Shown here: positions 17,354-27,361 of the stretch, piece by piece
Numbering within the stretch: the stretch's first letter is position 1
How the letters are laid out: each line of letters starts with the position of its first letter
Origin: Litoreibacter meonggei
GTDB lineage: Bacteria > Pseudomonadota > Alphaproteobacteria > Rhodobacterales > Rhodobacteraceae
DNA length: 64,000 nt
NCBI RefSeq assembly: GCF_003663885.1
Contig: NZ_RCCE01000004.1
Location: 342,785-406,784 of the forward strand
Direction: 5' to 3'
Notes under the pieces: generated by a model
What the model saw: the letters and a program-made list of their open reading frames with translations, nothing else
What the model was told of the DNA's origin: nothing
Database searches by the model: none
Translations under genes and position numbers: made by a program

Positions 17354-18493
17354 TTACCCCTTCACCAGCGTGGCGGTTGCCACGCAGGCAATCCCCTCGC
17401 GTCGACCCGTAAAGCCCAATTGCTCGGATGTGGTGGCTTTGACGCTCACTCGATCCAAGGAAATATCCAACAATTCCGATACGTTCTGCCGCATCGTTAA
17501 AGCATGTGGCCCGACCTTCGGCTCTTCACAAATCAAAGTGCAATCCACGTTGGAGATCGCAAACCCCATCTCAGCAGCCAAATCCCGCGCGTGTTCCAGA
17601 AACACATGGCTGGCCATGCCTTTCCATTGCGGATCGCTTGGCGGGAAATGCTGGCCAATGTCGCCCTGTGCCAAGGCGCCGTAAATCGCGTCCGTAATCG
17701 TGTGCAGCCCCACATCGGCATCCGAGTGGCCCTGCAACCCGCGCCCATGCGGTACCTTGATCCCGCAAAGCACCACATGATCGCCATCTCCGAAGCGATG
17801 CACATCAAACCCGTTGCCAACCCGTATATCCACGGTGTTCTCCAAATATTGCTCGGCCCGCGTGAAATCCTCGGGCGTGGTGATTTTAAGGTTCCGCTCG
17901 CTGCCGGCCACAATGACCACATCCATGCCTGCCGCGCGGGCGATTTCAACGTCGTCAGCAGCCCCGCCGACATGCGCACGGTGCGCGGACAGAATATCCG
18001 CCAAATGGAACCCTTGCGGGGTCTGCGCGCGGTATAAATCGGTGCGGTCCTGCGTGCCGGACACCTTGCCGCCATCACCGCGCCACAGCGCATCCGTCAC
18101 CGCCAAGGCAGGGGCCGCACCTTGCGCCTCGCCCAACGCAGCCAGCACGCCGTCAATGACATCAGCGCTCACCAAAGGCCGCGCGCCGTCATGGATCAAC
18201 ACCAGATCAAAGCGACCCTCGACTGCCTGCAACCCGTTCAGGACCGAGGCGTCACGGGTATCCCCACCAACGACCATGCTAACCCCGTCCGGTATCCAGT
18301 CCGCAGGCGCGTCGTCGGAGACCACCAAGACGATTTCGTCCACAGAGGGGTGCCCAGCAAAGGCCGCGCAGGTCCAGTCGATCACGCGGCGACGCCCAAG
18401 CGGTTGCCATTGCTTGGCAATCTCGCCACCCGCACGGGTGCCACGACCTGCCGCAACGATCACGGCGGCCACTGAGGGGCGGTTCAATTTCAT
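17354..18493 (-). CDS. ispDF: Bifunctional IspD/IspF, MEP isoprenoid pathway
   Basis: This 379-aa fused enzyme carries out two non-consecutive MEP-pathway steps. The N-terminal half (1-220) is the CDP-ME synthase IspD ([46 protein letters not shown]). The C-terminal half (from [20 protein letters not shown]) is the zinc-dependent MECDP synthase IspF ([52 protein letters not shown]). The fusion is usual in alphaproteobacteria. The gene is divergent from dusB across a 170-bp spacer that contains an inverted repeat. Confidence 0.96.
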   Translation of the reverse strand: MKLNRPSVAAVIVAAGRGTRAGGEIAKQWQPLGRRRVIDWTCAAFAGHPSVDEIVLVVSDDAPADWIPDGVSMVVGGDTRDASVLNGLQAVEGRFDLVLIHDGARPLVSADVIDGVLAALGEAQGAAPALAVTDALWRGDGGKVSGTQDRTDLYRAQTPQGFHLADILSAHRAHVGGAADDVEIARAAGMDVVIVAGSERNLKITTPEDFTRAEQYLENTVDIRVGNGFDVHRFGDGDHVVLCGIKVPHGRGLQGHSDADVGLHTITDAIYGALAQGDIGQHFPPSDPQWKGMASHVFLEHARDLAAEMGFAISNVDCTLICEEPKVGPHALTMRQNVSELLDISLDRVSVKATTSEQLGFTGRREGIACVATATLVKG

Positions 18494-18526
18494 GGATTTT
18501 GTCTATGATGTGCGCGTCCAGAGAAC

Positions 18527-18562
18527 AATGCCCACGTAGTGGGTGCCTAATTTTTGGGCATT
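18527..18562. repeat. Nested inverted repeat in the ispDF/dusB spacer
   Basis: AATGCCCA (18527-18534) and TGGGCATT (18555-18562) are perfect 8-bp arms. Inside them CCCAC-GTA-GTGGG (18531-18543) forms a competing stem that shares bases with the left arm and is followed by TAATTTTT. The geometry would allow alternative folds in an RNA running toward dusB, or it may be a protein site. Confidence 0.35.
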
Positions 18563-18663
18563 TGCAACTAAAGCGCCGCGTCCTGGTGGTTTCCCTTGCG
18601 CATAACGTTGCCAGCCCTGTTCTAAGCGGGTAGCCAAGTGATAACTGCACAAGGATTAATCGT

Positions 18664-19641
18664 TTGTCCATTCAGATGGCAGATCACCTGATCGACCCTC
18701 CGGTTTTGCTCGCCCCTTTGGCGGGCATCACCGATTTGCCGTTTCGCAAGCTGGTCTCCAGTTTCGGCGCAGGTCTGGTGGTGTCTGAAATGGTCGCCAG
18801 CCAAGAGATGGTCCAAGCCAGACCCGGCACGCGGGAAAAAGCCGAGTTGGGTATGGAATTTGCCAACACATCCGTGCAATTGGCCGGACGCGAGGCATAC
18901 TGGATGGCCGAAGCCGCTCGCATCGTCGCCGCCAACGGCGCCCGTGTGATCGACATCAACATGGGTTGTCCTGCCAAGAAGGTCACCAGTGGCTACTCTG
19001 GCTCGGCGCTGATGAAAGACCTCGACCACGCTTTGACGCTCATCGAGGCGGTGGTGGAGGCGGTCGACGTCCCTGTGACCCTCAAAACGCGTCTTGGCTG
19101 GGACGATTCCCTGCTGAATGCGCCGACACTGGCGATCCGCGCGCAGGAGTCGGGGATACAGATGATCACGATCCATGGCCGCACCCGCTGCCAGTTCTAC
19201 AAGGGTCACGCCGATTGGTCCGCGATCCGTGCGGTGAAAGATGTGGTGTCCATCCCTGTGGTCGCGAACGGCGATATCACCGATGTAACAACCGCCCGCA
19301 CCGCGCTCGACGCCTCCGGCGCAGATGGCGTGATGATCGGGCGCGGTGCGCAAGGCCGTCCTTGGGCGTTGGCCGAGGTCGCGCACGATCTTCACGGCAC
19401 GACTGCCCCCACCATCCCGCAAGGCGCAGCTCTGGGCGACATGATCGCCACGCATTACGAGGATATGCTTGAATTCTACGGCAGCGACCTTGGCTTGCGC
19501 GTCTCACGCAAACACTTGGGCTGGTACATGGACGGGGCAGGGACCGCTGCCCCGCTCCGCCGCGAGATTCTGACGGCGAAAAGTCCGTCGCATGTGCTGA
19601 AACTCTTGCCACTCGCCCTGCACGAAGGGAACGCCGCGTGA
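18664..19641 (+). CDS. dusB: tRNA-dihydrouridine synthase B (NifR3)
   Basis: This flavoenzyme reduces specific uridines of tRNA to dihydrouridine. It has the TIM-barrel Dus signatures LAPLAGITDLPFRKLVSSFG, GCPAKKVTSGYSGSALMKD (active-site Cys in NMGCPAKK), HGRTRCQFYKGHADWSAI and NGDITDV, followed by GVMIGRGAQGRPW. The TTG start at 18664 lies 8 bases after AAGGA, better placed than the in-frame ATG at 18676; either gives a complete protein (325 or 321 aa). It is the conserved first gene of the alphaproteobacterial nifR3-ntrBC operon and its stop overlaps the GTG of ntrB. Confidence 0.95.
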   Translation: MSIQMADHLIDPPVLLAPLAGITDLPFRKLVSSFGAGLVVSEMVASQEMVQARPGTREKAELGMEFANTSVQLAGREAYWMAEAARIVAANGARVIDINMGCPAKKVTSGYSGSALMKDLDHALTLIEAVVEAVDVPVTLKTRLGWDDSLLNAPTLAIRAQESGIQMITIHGRTRCQFYKGHADWSAIRAVKDVVSIPVVANGDITDVTTARTALDASGADGVMIGRGAQGRPWALAEVAHDLHGTTAPTIPQGAALGDMIATHYEDMLEFYGSDLGLRVSRKHLGWYMDGAGTAAPLRREILTAKSPSHVLKLLPLALHEGNAA

Positions 19642-20714
19642 CCGCCCATTTCTTTGACACATTGTGGATTTCGCTGCCCGTACCCTGTCTCGTCATCGAC
19701 GGGCAGAGCAACATCGCCGAGATTAACCCCGCGGGCGAGATATTCATGAACGCCTCCGCCAAGTCCCTGCGCGGTGCGCCGGTCTGGGATAAACTCCACG
19801 TTAACGCCCCGCTGGACGAGGCCGTTACCCGCGTGCGCCGCGATAACTCCGCGCTATTCGTGAACACCGTCGATGTTGGTTCGGGTGAAAAACCTCCGGT
19901 GCAGTGCAACGTGCAGCTGACCACCATGGTCGACAGGCCCGACTATATCATGATCCTGATGGAGCCGCGCGAAATTGCCCAAAAGATGGGCCGCGACCTG
20001 AAATCCAAAAGTGCGGCGCGGTCCGCCATAGGCATGGCAGAAATGCTGGCCCATGAGATTAAAAACCCTCTCGCGGGCATCACCGGCGCGGCGCAACTTC
20101 TCAGCATGAGCCTGTCTGGCGACGACATCGAGTTGACCGATCTGATCGTCGAGGAATCCCGCCGCGTGGTTAAACTTCTGGAACAGGTGGAGCAGTTTGG
20201 TAATCTACGCCCGCCTATGCGCAAGCCAGTAAACCTGCACGACGTGCTGGACCGCGCGCAGAAAAGCGCTGCCGTGGGCTTCGCTGCACATATGAAGATC
20301 AAGGAAAACTACGACCCCTCGCTGCCCTCTACCTTTGCGGATTCTGACCAGTTGCTTCAGGTCTTCCAGAACCTGCTGAAGAACGCGGCGGAGGCCTCCG
20401 ACAAAACTGGCGGGACGATAGAAATCCGGACCTTCTACGAGATGTCCCTGCGTGTAGAGCGCCCCGATGGCACCCGCGCGGCCGTACCACTTCAGGTCGA
20501 GATTATCGACGACGGGCCGGGATTGCCCGACAACCTGGCCGGTCAGGTTTTCGAGCCGTTCGTCTCCGGTCGTGACAACGGCACAGGTCTCGGGCTGGCA
20601 TTGGTATCGAAAATCGTATCCGAACATGACGGTTGGATATCGGTCAGCTCTGCACCCGGGCGCACGGTGTTTCGCATTTCACTTCCCGTCGCCCCAAAAG
20701 ATCACATTACATGA
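19638..20714 (+). CDS. ntrB: Nitrogen regulation sensor kinase NtrB (GlnL)
   Basis: This 358-aa soluble kinase phosphorylates or dephosphorylates NtrC according to PII signals. It has an N-terminal PAS-like domain (PVPCLVIDGQSNIAEINPAG), an H-box with the phospho-acceptor in MLAHEIKNPLAGITGAAQLL, and the HATPase N and G boxes (LLKNAAEASDKTGG, IDDGPGLPDN, DNGTGLGLALVSKIV). It uses a GTG start that overlaps the dusB stop (GTGA), which implies coupled translation. The length is normal for NtrB. Confidence 0.95.
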   Translation: MTAHFFDTLWISLPVPCLVIDGQSNIAEINPAGEIFMNASAKSLRGAPVWDKLHVNAPLDEAVTRVRRDNSALFVNTVDVGSGEKPPVQCNVQLTTMVDRPDYIMILMEPREIAQKMGRDLKSKSAARSAIGMAEMLAHEIKNPLAGITGAAQLLSMSLSGDDIELTDLIVEESRRVVKLLEQVEQFGNLRPPMRKPVNLHDVLDRAQKSAAVGFAAHMKIKENYDPSLPSTFADSDQLLQVFQNLLKNAAEASDKTGGTIEIRTFYEMSLRVERPDGTRAAVPLQVEIIDDGPGLPDNLAGQVFEPFVSGRDNGTGLGLALVSKIVSEHDGWISVSSAPGRTVFRISLPVAPKDHIT

Positions 20715-20740
20715 CAAAGCCGAAAGAGAGACCTTAACCG

Positions 20741-22111
20741 ATGGACGGCACCGTATTGGTCGCAGATGACGACCGCACTATTCGCACCGTATTGACGCAA
20801 GCCCTGACACGGGCAGGCTGCAAGGTTCACGCCACCTCGTCGCTAACAACCCTGATGCGATGGGTGGGTGAGGGGAAGGGCGATCTGGTGATCTCCGACG
20901 TGATGATGCCTGACGGTAACGGGCTGGAACTGCTGCCAGCCATCAAAGAACAACGCCCGTCTTTGCCCGTGATTATCATCTCGGCGCAAAACACCATCAT
21001 GACCGCCATTCAGGCGACCGAGGCCGACGCCTACGACTATCTGCCCAAGCCGTTTGACCTGCCCGACCTGATGAAACGCGCTGCGCGTGCGCTGGACCGC
21101 AAACGCGTGGTGTCCAAGCCACGCACAGCTGATGAGCCGACGGGCGAGGGGGACGACCTGCCACTGGTCGGGCGCACGCCGGCCATGCAAGAGCTGTATC
21201 GCCTCGTGGCACGGGTTATGAACACGGATCTCGCGGTGATGATCACTGGCGAAAGTGGAACCGGAAAAAGCCTGATCGCCCGCGCCATTCACGATTTTTC
21301 CGACCGTCGAAATTTGCCCTTTGTGACCGCAACCCCAAATGATCTGGCCGCGATGGAGGGCCCCGCGACCATCCTCAGCCGCGCGCGCGGTGGGTCAATC
21401 TTGTTCGACGAAGTGTCCGACCTTGATGATGATGCACAGGCCCGCATCGTACGGATGCTCGACAGCCTAACCGACGACGCGCCGCGCATTCTGGCGACGT
21501 CCCAACAAGACTTGATGGCCAAGATGGAAGCCGGTGATTTTCGCCAGGATCTGTTCTATCGCCTGTGCGGTGTCACTGTGACTGTGCCGTCCTTGCGTGA
21601 ACGGGTGGAAGACATTCCGCTTTTGACGGACCATTTCTTGCTAAAAGCTGAACGCGATGGCGCGCCGTCGCGACAATTTTCGAAAGAAGCGCTTGAAATG
21701 GTCCGTGCCTATAGCTGGCCCGGCAATGTGCGCCAGCTGGAAAATACTGTACGCCGCCTGATCGTCACCGCCGCCGAAACAGATATCGGGCGCGGCGACG
21801 TTGAAACGGTTCTTGGCAATCAGCCCGAAATGGAGCCCCTGATGGGCGGTGGCAGCGCCGACAAACTGTCCTCCTGCGTGGCGTTGCACCTGCGCCGCTA
21901 TTTCGACCTGCATGGCGGAGTGTTGCCGCCACCGGGCCTTTACCAGCGTATTTTGCGCGAGGTGGAGCTTCCAATGATGGAGATTGCACTCGAAGCCACA
22001 GGCGGAAATCAGGCTAAATGTGCCGATTTACTTGGCATCAACCGCAATACCTTGAGAAAAAAGGTGACCGACCTCGATATTCGCGTGACACGGCGCCGTA
22101 AGTTGATGTAA
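20741..22111 (+). CDS. ntrC: Nitrogen regulation response regulator NtrC, GAFTGA-less type
   Basis: This 456-aa regulator has a receiver (phospho-acceptor Asp53 in [13 protein letters not shown]), an AAA+ domain (Walker A GESGTGKS at 170-177, Walker [10 protein letters not shown] near 219-227) and a C-terminal Fis-type helix-turn-helix ([20 protein letters not shown], then NTLRKKV). The segment that normally carries the sigma-54 contact loop GAFTGA is missing: between the Walker motifs the chain runs [20 protein letters not shown]. Rhodobacter capsulatus NtrC lacks the same loop and activates the sigma-70 holoenzyme, so this protein should behave likewise. It follows ntrB by 26 bp. Confidence 0.94.
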   Translation: MDGTVLVADDDRTIRTVLTQALTRAGCKVHATSSLTTLMRWVGEGKGDLVISDVMMPDGNGLELLPAIKEQRPSLPVIIISAQNTIMTAIQATEADAYDYLPKPFDLPDLMKRAARALDRKRVVSKPRTADEPTGEGDDLPLVGRTPAMQELYRLVARVMNTDLAVMITGESGTGKSLIARAIHDFSDRRNLPFVTATPNDLAAMEGPATILSRARGGSILFDEVSDLDDDAQARIVRMLDSLTDDAPRILATSQQDLMAKMEAGDFRQDLFYRLCGVTVTVPSLRERVEDIPLLTDHFLLKAERDGAPSRQFSKEALEMVRAYSWPGNVRQLENTVRRLIVTAAETDIGRGDVETVLGNQPEMEPLMGGGSADKLSSCVALHLRRYFDLHGGVLPPPGLYQRILREVELPMMEIALEATGGNQAKCADLLGINRNTLRKKVTDLDIRVTRRRKLM

Positions 22112-22143
22112 AACCGCAACAGTCACCGTGACGATTGAGCCGC

Positions 22144-24456
22144 ATGGACGGTTCAACGATCACATCAACAAGACGTGGCAAGGCGGTAAGAAAGCAGATG
22201 AAAACCCAAAGCGGGACTCACGGTCGCACTGCGGCTTGGGACAGGCTGAATCGGTTACGCAAGCAGCGCAGGGTGCAAAATTTTGCCACCCTCGGCCTTG
22301 TTGTGTTGGGTCCAGTGCTGGCGGTTCTCACCTATATGGGCCTTGGCCCGTTTGAATTGGACCCGACATCGAGCGGTATTCGCCTGATCCTTTTGGCCGA
22401 TCTGGTCTATGTCCTCGTGGTCGCCGCATTGGTGGCCCAGAAGGTCGGCAAGATCGTTGCCTCCCGCCGTGCCAATTCTGCCGGATCCCAGTTGCATTTG
22501 CGCCTCACTGGCGTGTTCGCGTTGGTCGCGCTCATCCCGACTGTTCTGGTGGCAATCTTCGCGGTTGTGACGCTGAATTTCGGCCTTGAAGGCTGGTTTT
22601 CCGATCGCGTGCGTAATGTGGTCGGCACCTCACTTTCGGCGGCTCAGGCCTACGAGAAGAAGCAGCATGACGACCTGAGCGAAGATGCGTTGCGGCTTGC
22701 CGGTTACATGAATATCGCCAAGCAAACGACTAATTTCATTTCTGATTCCGATCTGCGGCAGGTTCTCACGCAGGCCCAAGAACAGGTTCAGCGTGGCCTG
22801 AAAGAAGCGTTTATCGTCGATGGTGTTGGCAACCTGAAGGCACGGGGAAACAGATCGTATCGCTTTGACTTCGAGCCTGTCCCCGAGGTCGCATTTAAGG
22901 AAGCGCAGAATAACAAACCTGTGGTGATCGAGGACTGGCCTAATAACGAGTTCCGCTCGCTCCTGCGCCTCAGCGCTTATCCGGATCGCTACCTCTACAT
23001 TAGCCGCACGGTGGACGGCGAGATCCTGAGTCTGTTGGACCAGACCCAAGAGACGGTGCGCCTCTATCAACAACTCGAAAACGATCGCGGCAGGCTGCTG
23101 TTTGAGTTCGGCCTGATCTACTTGGGTTTCGCGCTGATTCTGATCCTTGCGGCGATCTGGCTGGGCCTGTGGTTCGCCGAGCGTCTTGCCCGCCCGGTGG
23201 GCCAGCTCGCCAGTGCGGCACAGCGGGTTGGGGCAGGTGATCTGGACGTGCAGGTCATCGAGGCCAAAAGCGAGGACGAAATCGCCCTTTTAGGACGTCT
23301 TTTCAACCAAATGACGCGCGAACTTAAAGTGCAACGGGAAACGCTTCTGAGCAACACGGAACAGATCGAGCGCCGTCGTCGCTTGTTTGACTCTGTCCTG
23401 TCATCGGTCACCGCCGGCGTGATCGGTCTTGATGCTGACAATCAAATTACATTCATGAACCGCTCCGCTTTGCGCCTGCTGGATTTGGAGGGTGAAACCG
23501 ACATTTCCGGTGCCTTGACCGATGCAGTCCCAGAGTTTGGGTCCCTGTTGACCCTGCTGGCCGATACCGGCGCAGAAACAGCACAGGAAGAGGTCAAGAT
23601 CACCCGCCGCGGCCAGCTCGAAAGCCTGTTGGTACGGATTGCCACTCGGAACTCCGAATATGGCGATCTGGAGGGCTATGTGCTGGCCTTCGATGACGTA
23701 TCCGAGTTGGTCAGCGCCCAGAAGATGGCCGCATGGGGCGATGTGGCCCGCCGGATTGCACATGAGATCAAGAATCCGTTAACCCCGATCCAGCTGTCTG
23801 CTGAACGTCTGAAACGCAAGTTCGCGCCGCTGGCAGGTGATGAGTTGGAGAGTTTGGAGCAATACACCGACGTAATTATCCGCCAAACCAACGACCTGCG
23901 CCGCATCGTCGACGAGTTCTCGAAATTCGCCCGCATGCCGGAGCCTGAGCTGCGAGAGACAGACCTTATGAAGCTGGTGCGCGATGCCGTGGTGCTTCAA
24001 CAATCCGGCCAACCCGGCGTTGAGATTACGTTGGAGTGCGGCGAGCCCTCCATTCTGGCTGATCTGGATCAAACCATGATCGGGCAGGCGCTGACCAACT
24101 TGATCAAAAACGCAGGCGAAGCGATCGAGAGTTACCAAGAGGCGGGCGCGCCGGACAGCCATACCCCACAGATCAAGCTGGCGGTCAGCACCACCGACAA
24201 GGACGTGACATTAACCATTTCGGACAACGGCATCGGCCTTCCAGAAGACCGCACACGGCTGTTTGAGCCGTATGTAACCACCCGCGCGAAGGGCACCGGT
24301 CTTGGCCTGCCCATCGTGAAGAAAATTATCGAAGAGCATGGCGGCAGCCTCGTGCTGCGCGACGCCGATCCCTTCGACGACACTGGCCATCAAGGCGCTA
24401 AGGCAGTCGTAAAACTGCCACGTCTGTCGGCCGCTAAACGCAAGAACGTGGCCTAA
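22144..24456 (+). CDS. ntrY: Membrane sensor kinase NtrY
   Basis: This protein of about 770 aa is the NtrX partner. Hydrophobic segments near the N-terminus (NFATLGLVVLGPVLAVLTYM, LILLADLVYVLVVAALVAQK, LTGVFALVALIPTVLVAIFA) anchor it, a periplasmic region follows, then a further helix (LIYLGFALILILAAIWLGLW), a HAMP domain (AERLARPVGQLASAAQRVGA), a PAS domain, the H-box DVARRIAHEIKNPLTPIQLS and the ATPase domain (NLIKNAGEAIESY, DNGIGLPEDR, GTGLGLPIVKKIIEEHGG). The start is uncertain: TTG 22135, ATG 22144 or ATG 22198 (which has AAGGCGG upstream) all lie before the first helix. Confidence 0.93.
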   Translation: MDGSTITSTRRGKAVRKQMKTQSGTHGRTAAWDRLNRLRKQRRVQNFATLGLVVLGPVLAVLTYMGLGPFELDPTSSGIRLILLADLVYVLVVAALVAQKVGKIVASRRANSAGSQLHLRLTGVFALVALIPTVLVAIFAVVTLNFGLEGWFSDRVRNVVGTSLSAAQAYEKKQHDDLSEDALRLAGYMNIAKQTTNFISDSDLRQVLTQAQEQVQRGLKEAFIVDGVGNLKARGNRSYRFDFEPVPEVAFKEAQNNKPVVIEDWPNNEFRSLLRLSAYPDRYLYISRTVDGEILSLLDQTQETVRLYQQLENDRGRLLFEFGLIYLGFALILILAAIWLGLWFAERLARPVGQLASAAQRVGAGDLDVQVIEAKSEDEIALLGRLFNQMTRELKVQRETLLSNTEQIERRRRLFDSVLSSVTAGVIGLDADNQITFMNRSALRLLDLEGETDISGALTDAVPEFGSLLTLLADTGAETAQEEVKITRRGQLESLLVRIATRNSEYGDLEGYVLAFDDVSELVSAQKMAAWGDVARRIAHEIKNPLTPIQLSAERLKRKFAPLAGDELESLEQYTDVIIRQTNDLRRIVDEFSKFARMPEPELRETDLMKLVRDAVVLQQSGQPGVEITLECGEPSILADLDQTMIGQALTNLIKNAGEAIESYQEAGAPDSHTPQIKLAVSTTDKDVTLTISDNGIGLPEDRTRLFEPYVTTRAKGTGLGLPIVKKIIEEHGGSLVLRDADPFDDTGHQGAKAVVKLPRLSAAKRKNVA

Positions 24457-24481
24457 CGGGCCGTTTATAAGGAACAGAAAT

Positions 24482-25903
24482 ATGGGCGATATTCTGATCG
24501 TAGACGACGAACGGGACATTCGGGAACTGATCTCGGACATCCTTAAGGATGAAGGGTTCACCACGCGGCTGGCGGGCACATCTGAGGCCTGCATGGCTGA
24601 GATCAACGCTGAACCTCCGGCGCTGATGATCCTTGATATCTGGCTAAAAGACAGCGCCATGGACGGGATCGACATTCTCAAACACGTCAAACGCGACAAT
24701 CCTGATGTACCGGTGGTCATCATCTCTGGTCACGGCAATATCGAAATCGCTGTCGCTGCAATAAAACAAGGCGCTTACGACTTCATCGAGAAGCCGTTCA
24801 ACATCGACCAGTTAATGGTGGTGATCACTCGCGCCATGGAAACCTCTCGCCTGCGCCGCGAGAACAACCAGTTGAAACGCGGCGAGGTAACTTCCGCCGA
24901 GATCATTGGCGAAAGCTCGGCCTTCAAGGCGCTGCAAGCCCAGCTCGACAAAGTGACAGGCTCTAATGGCCGCGTCATGCTGACGGGTGGGGCAGGGGCT
25001 GGCAAGGATGTGGCAGCCCATTATATCCACACCAATTCCAACCGCGCCCAAGCGCCATTCGTGACCGTCAACTGCGCCACCGTCGAGCCGGAGCGTATGG
25101 AAGAGGTCCTGTTCGGTCGTGAAAGCAAGGAACGCGGTGTCGAGCCGGGCCTGCTGGAACAGGCCCATGGCGGTATCATCTTCTTTGACGAGGTGGCCGA
25201 CATGCCCCTTGGCACGCAATCCAAAATCCTTCGGGTACTGGTCGAGCAACAATTCCAGCGCGTTGGTGGTAACGATATGGTGCGCGTCGATCTACGGGTC
25301 ATCACGTCAACCAACCGTGATCTGGCGGCAGCGATCGAAGAGGGCTCCTTCCGCGAAGAGCTGTATCATCGCCTCAACGTAGTGCCGATCCATGTTCCAA
25401 GCCTTGAAGACCGCCGCGAGGACATTCCGACCCTTGCCAACTATTTCATCGAAAGCTTCAACAAGACCCAAGGCTTGCCAATGCGCACGCTGGCCGAGGA
25501 TGCTGTGACGCTGCTGCAAACCATGCAGTGGCCGGGCAATATCCGCCAGCTCAAGAATGTCATCGAGCGGGTTTTGATCCTTGGTCCAGACAAAGGCGAG
25601 ATCGAAGCCAAGGAACTGCCGCAATCCGAGGGCGCTGTGGAAAGCGAAAGCGGTGTGACCATCAGCGGCAACCTTGCAACATTGCCTTTGCGCGAAGCGC
25701 GTGAACTGTTCGAGCGCGAGTATCTGATGACCCAGATCAACCGCTTTGGTGGCAACATATCCCGCACTGCGGCCTTTGTCGGGATGGAGCGCAGCGCCTT
25801 GCACCGCAAGCTCAAATCCCTTGGTGTGGTGACCTCCAACAAAGCAGGCGCACGGGTGGCGCAAGTTCAGGACGAAGATATGGCGGAGGCGGGATCCGAG
25901 TAA
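24482..25903 (+). CDS. ntrX: Response regulator NtrX, GAFTGA-less type
   Basis: This 473-aa regulator has a receiver (phospho-acceptor Asp52 in LMILDIWLKDSAMDG), an AAA+ domain (GGAGAGKDVAAHYIHTNS; GGIIFFDEVADMP) and a Fis-like C-terminal helix-turn-helix (INRFGGNISRTAAFVGMERS, then ALHRKLKSL). Where other NtrX/NtrC proteins have ELFGHEKGAFTGA, this one reads EVLFGRESKERGVEPGLLEQ, so the sigma-54 contact loop is absent here as well. Ribosome site AAGGAA. NtrYX systems influence nitrogen metabolism, envelope functions and redox control in alphaproteobacteria. Confidence 0.94.
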   Translation: MGDILIVDDERDIRELISDILKDEGFTTRLAGTSEACMAEINAEPPALMILDIWLKDSAMDGIDILKHVKRDNPDVPVVIISGHGNIEIAVAAIKQGAYDFIEKPFNIDQLMVVITRAMETSRLRRENNQLKRGEVTSAEIIGESSAFKALQAQLDKVTGSNGRVMLTGGAGAGKDVAAHYIHTNSNRAQAPFVTVNCATVEPERMEEVLFGRESKERGVEPGLLEQAHGGIIFFDEVADMPLGTQSKILRVLVEQQFQRVGGNDMVRVDLRVITSTNRDLAAAIEEGSFREELYHRLNVVPIHVPSLEDRREDIPTLANYFIESFNKTQGLPMRTLAEDAVTLLQTMQWPGNIRQLKNVIERVLILGPDKGEIEAKELPQSEGAVESESGVTISGNLATLPLREARELFEREYLMTQINRFGGNISRTAAFVGMERSALHRKLKSLGVVTSNKAGARVAQVQDEDMAEAGSE

Positions 25904-25982
25904 GAAGGGCCGCGTGCTAACCAATTGACCGGCGCGCGCCCATCTGCCATGGCTTGGCACTCGAATAAACGGGGTTAATCCG

Positions 25983-27359
25983 ATGAAAGTCATCATCTGT
26001 GGGGCCGGTCAGGTGGGGTGGCAAATCGCCCGCCATCTGTCGAGCGAGAAGAACGACGTAACGGTCGTGGACAACAACCCCGAACTGGTGGCCCGCGCCA
26101 CCGAGACGCTGGACGTGCAAGGCATAACCGGTTTCGCCAGCTATCCAGACGTGCTGGATCGTGCAGGCGCGCGCGATGCCGATATGATCATCGCCGCGAC
26201 CTATTCGGACGAGGTGAATATGGTCACCTGTCAGGTGGCGCACTCGGCTTTTTCCGTCCCGCGCAAAATTGCGCGGCTGCGGTCGCAAAGCTATCTCACG
26301 GCGATCTATTCCGACCTCTATCGCCGCGACCACATGCCCATCGACGTGGTGATCAGCCCGGAGAAAGAAGTGGCCGAGGCCGCGCTGCAACGCCTTGCCG
26401 ATCCCGCCGCCTTTGACACCGAAAACTTCCTGTCAGGCCAAGCGCAGCTTCTGGGCATCCAGCTTCTGGATGACTGCCCCGTTCTCAACACGCCGCTTCG
26501 GCAACTGACCGAGCTGTTTTCCACCCTGCGGGCCGTCGTCGTGGCTGTCCGCCGCGAAGGTCATCTATTTGCACCTGATCCGAACGATCAGCTGTTTGAT
26601 GGCGATCAGGTTTATGTCTGCGCCCATCGCGAAGACGTGCCGCGCACCATGGAAATTTTCGGCAAAACCCAGTCCAAGCAGGAACGTGTGGTTATCATCG
26701 GCGGCGGCAATGTTGGCCTTGCAGTGGCGCAGGCCTTAGAGGCCCGCACTGACCGCATCCGTGCCAAGATTATCGAGAAAGACCGCAAAATCGCCGAGCG
26801 CGCCGCCAATCTGCTGGAGCGCACAATTGTGCTACATGGCGACGGGCTAAGTGCGGATTTGCTCAACGAAGCCAACATCAAACGCGCCGACGCTGTTTTA
26901 TGCGTAACCGATGACGATAAGACCAATCTGCTGGCCGCTGTGCGCGCCAAGGCCGAAGGCTGCCCCATGGCTATTGCGCTGGTCAACGATCCGACACTGG
27001 TGCCCTTGATGGAGCCACTCGACGTCGACGCGTATATTAATCCGCGCGCCACCACCGTGTCGTCGATCCTGCGCCACATCCGCCATGGCCGCGTGCGCCA
27101 GATTTACTCCATTGGCGATGCCGAGGCCGAAGTGATCGAGGCGCAAGTGCTGTCCACATCCCCGATTGCGGGCCAGCGCATCCGCGACATGAACTTTCCC
27201 GAAGGCGTGCTTGTCGGCGCAATTCAGAAGGGGCAAAAAATCGTCCGGCCTGAAGGCGGCACGCGCATCGAAGAAGGTGATATCATCGTGATTTTCGCGC
27301 TTTCCGCGGATGTCCCAGAGGTCGAGCGGCTGTTGCAGGTCTCGGTCGACTTCTTCTGA
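25983..27359 (+). CDS. trkA: Trk potassium uptake regulator TrkA
   Basis: This 458-aa peripheral protein controls the TrkH channel by nucleotide binding. It has two RCK modules in tandem: the first begins MKVIICGAGQVGWQIARHLS (Rossmann GxGxxG) and the second RVVIIGGGNVGLAVAQALEA, each followed by a TrkA-C domain (ending in EEGDIIVIFALSADVPEVER). The gene sits 2 bp upstream of trkH in the conserved ntrYX-trkA-trkH order. Confidence 0.95.
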   Translation: MKVIICGAGQVGWQIARHLSSEKNDVTVVDNNPELVARATETLDVQGITGFASYPDVLDRAGARDADMIIAATYSDEVNMVTCQVAHSAFSVPRKIARLRSQSYLTAIYSDLYRRDHMPIDVVISPEKEVAEAALQRLADPAAFDTENFLSGQAQLLGIQLLDDCPVLNTPLRQLTELFSTLRAVVVAVRREGHLFAPDPNDQLFDGDQVYVCAHREDVPRTMEIFGKTQSKQERVVIIGGGNVGLAVAQALEARTDRIRAKIIEKDRKIAERAANLLERTIVLHGDGLSADLLNEANIKRADAVLCVTDDDKTNLLAAVRAKAEGCPMAIALVNDPTLVPLMEPLDVDAYINPRATTVSSILRHIRHGRVRQIYSIGDAEAEVIEAQVLSTSPIAGQRIRDMNFPEGVLVGAIQKGQKIVRPEGGTRIEEGDIIVIFALSADVPEVERLLQVSVDFF

Positions 27360-27361
27360 TC

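Noticed and set aside
18622..19455. 277-codon frame antisense to dusB
   Set aside because: DusB has complete catalytic motifs; the antisense frame has none.
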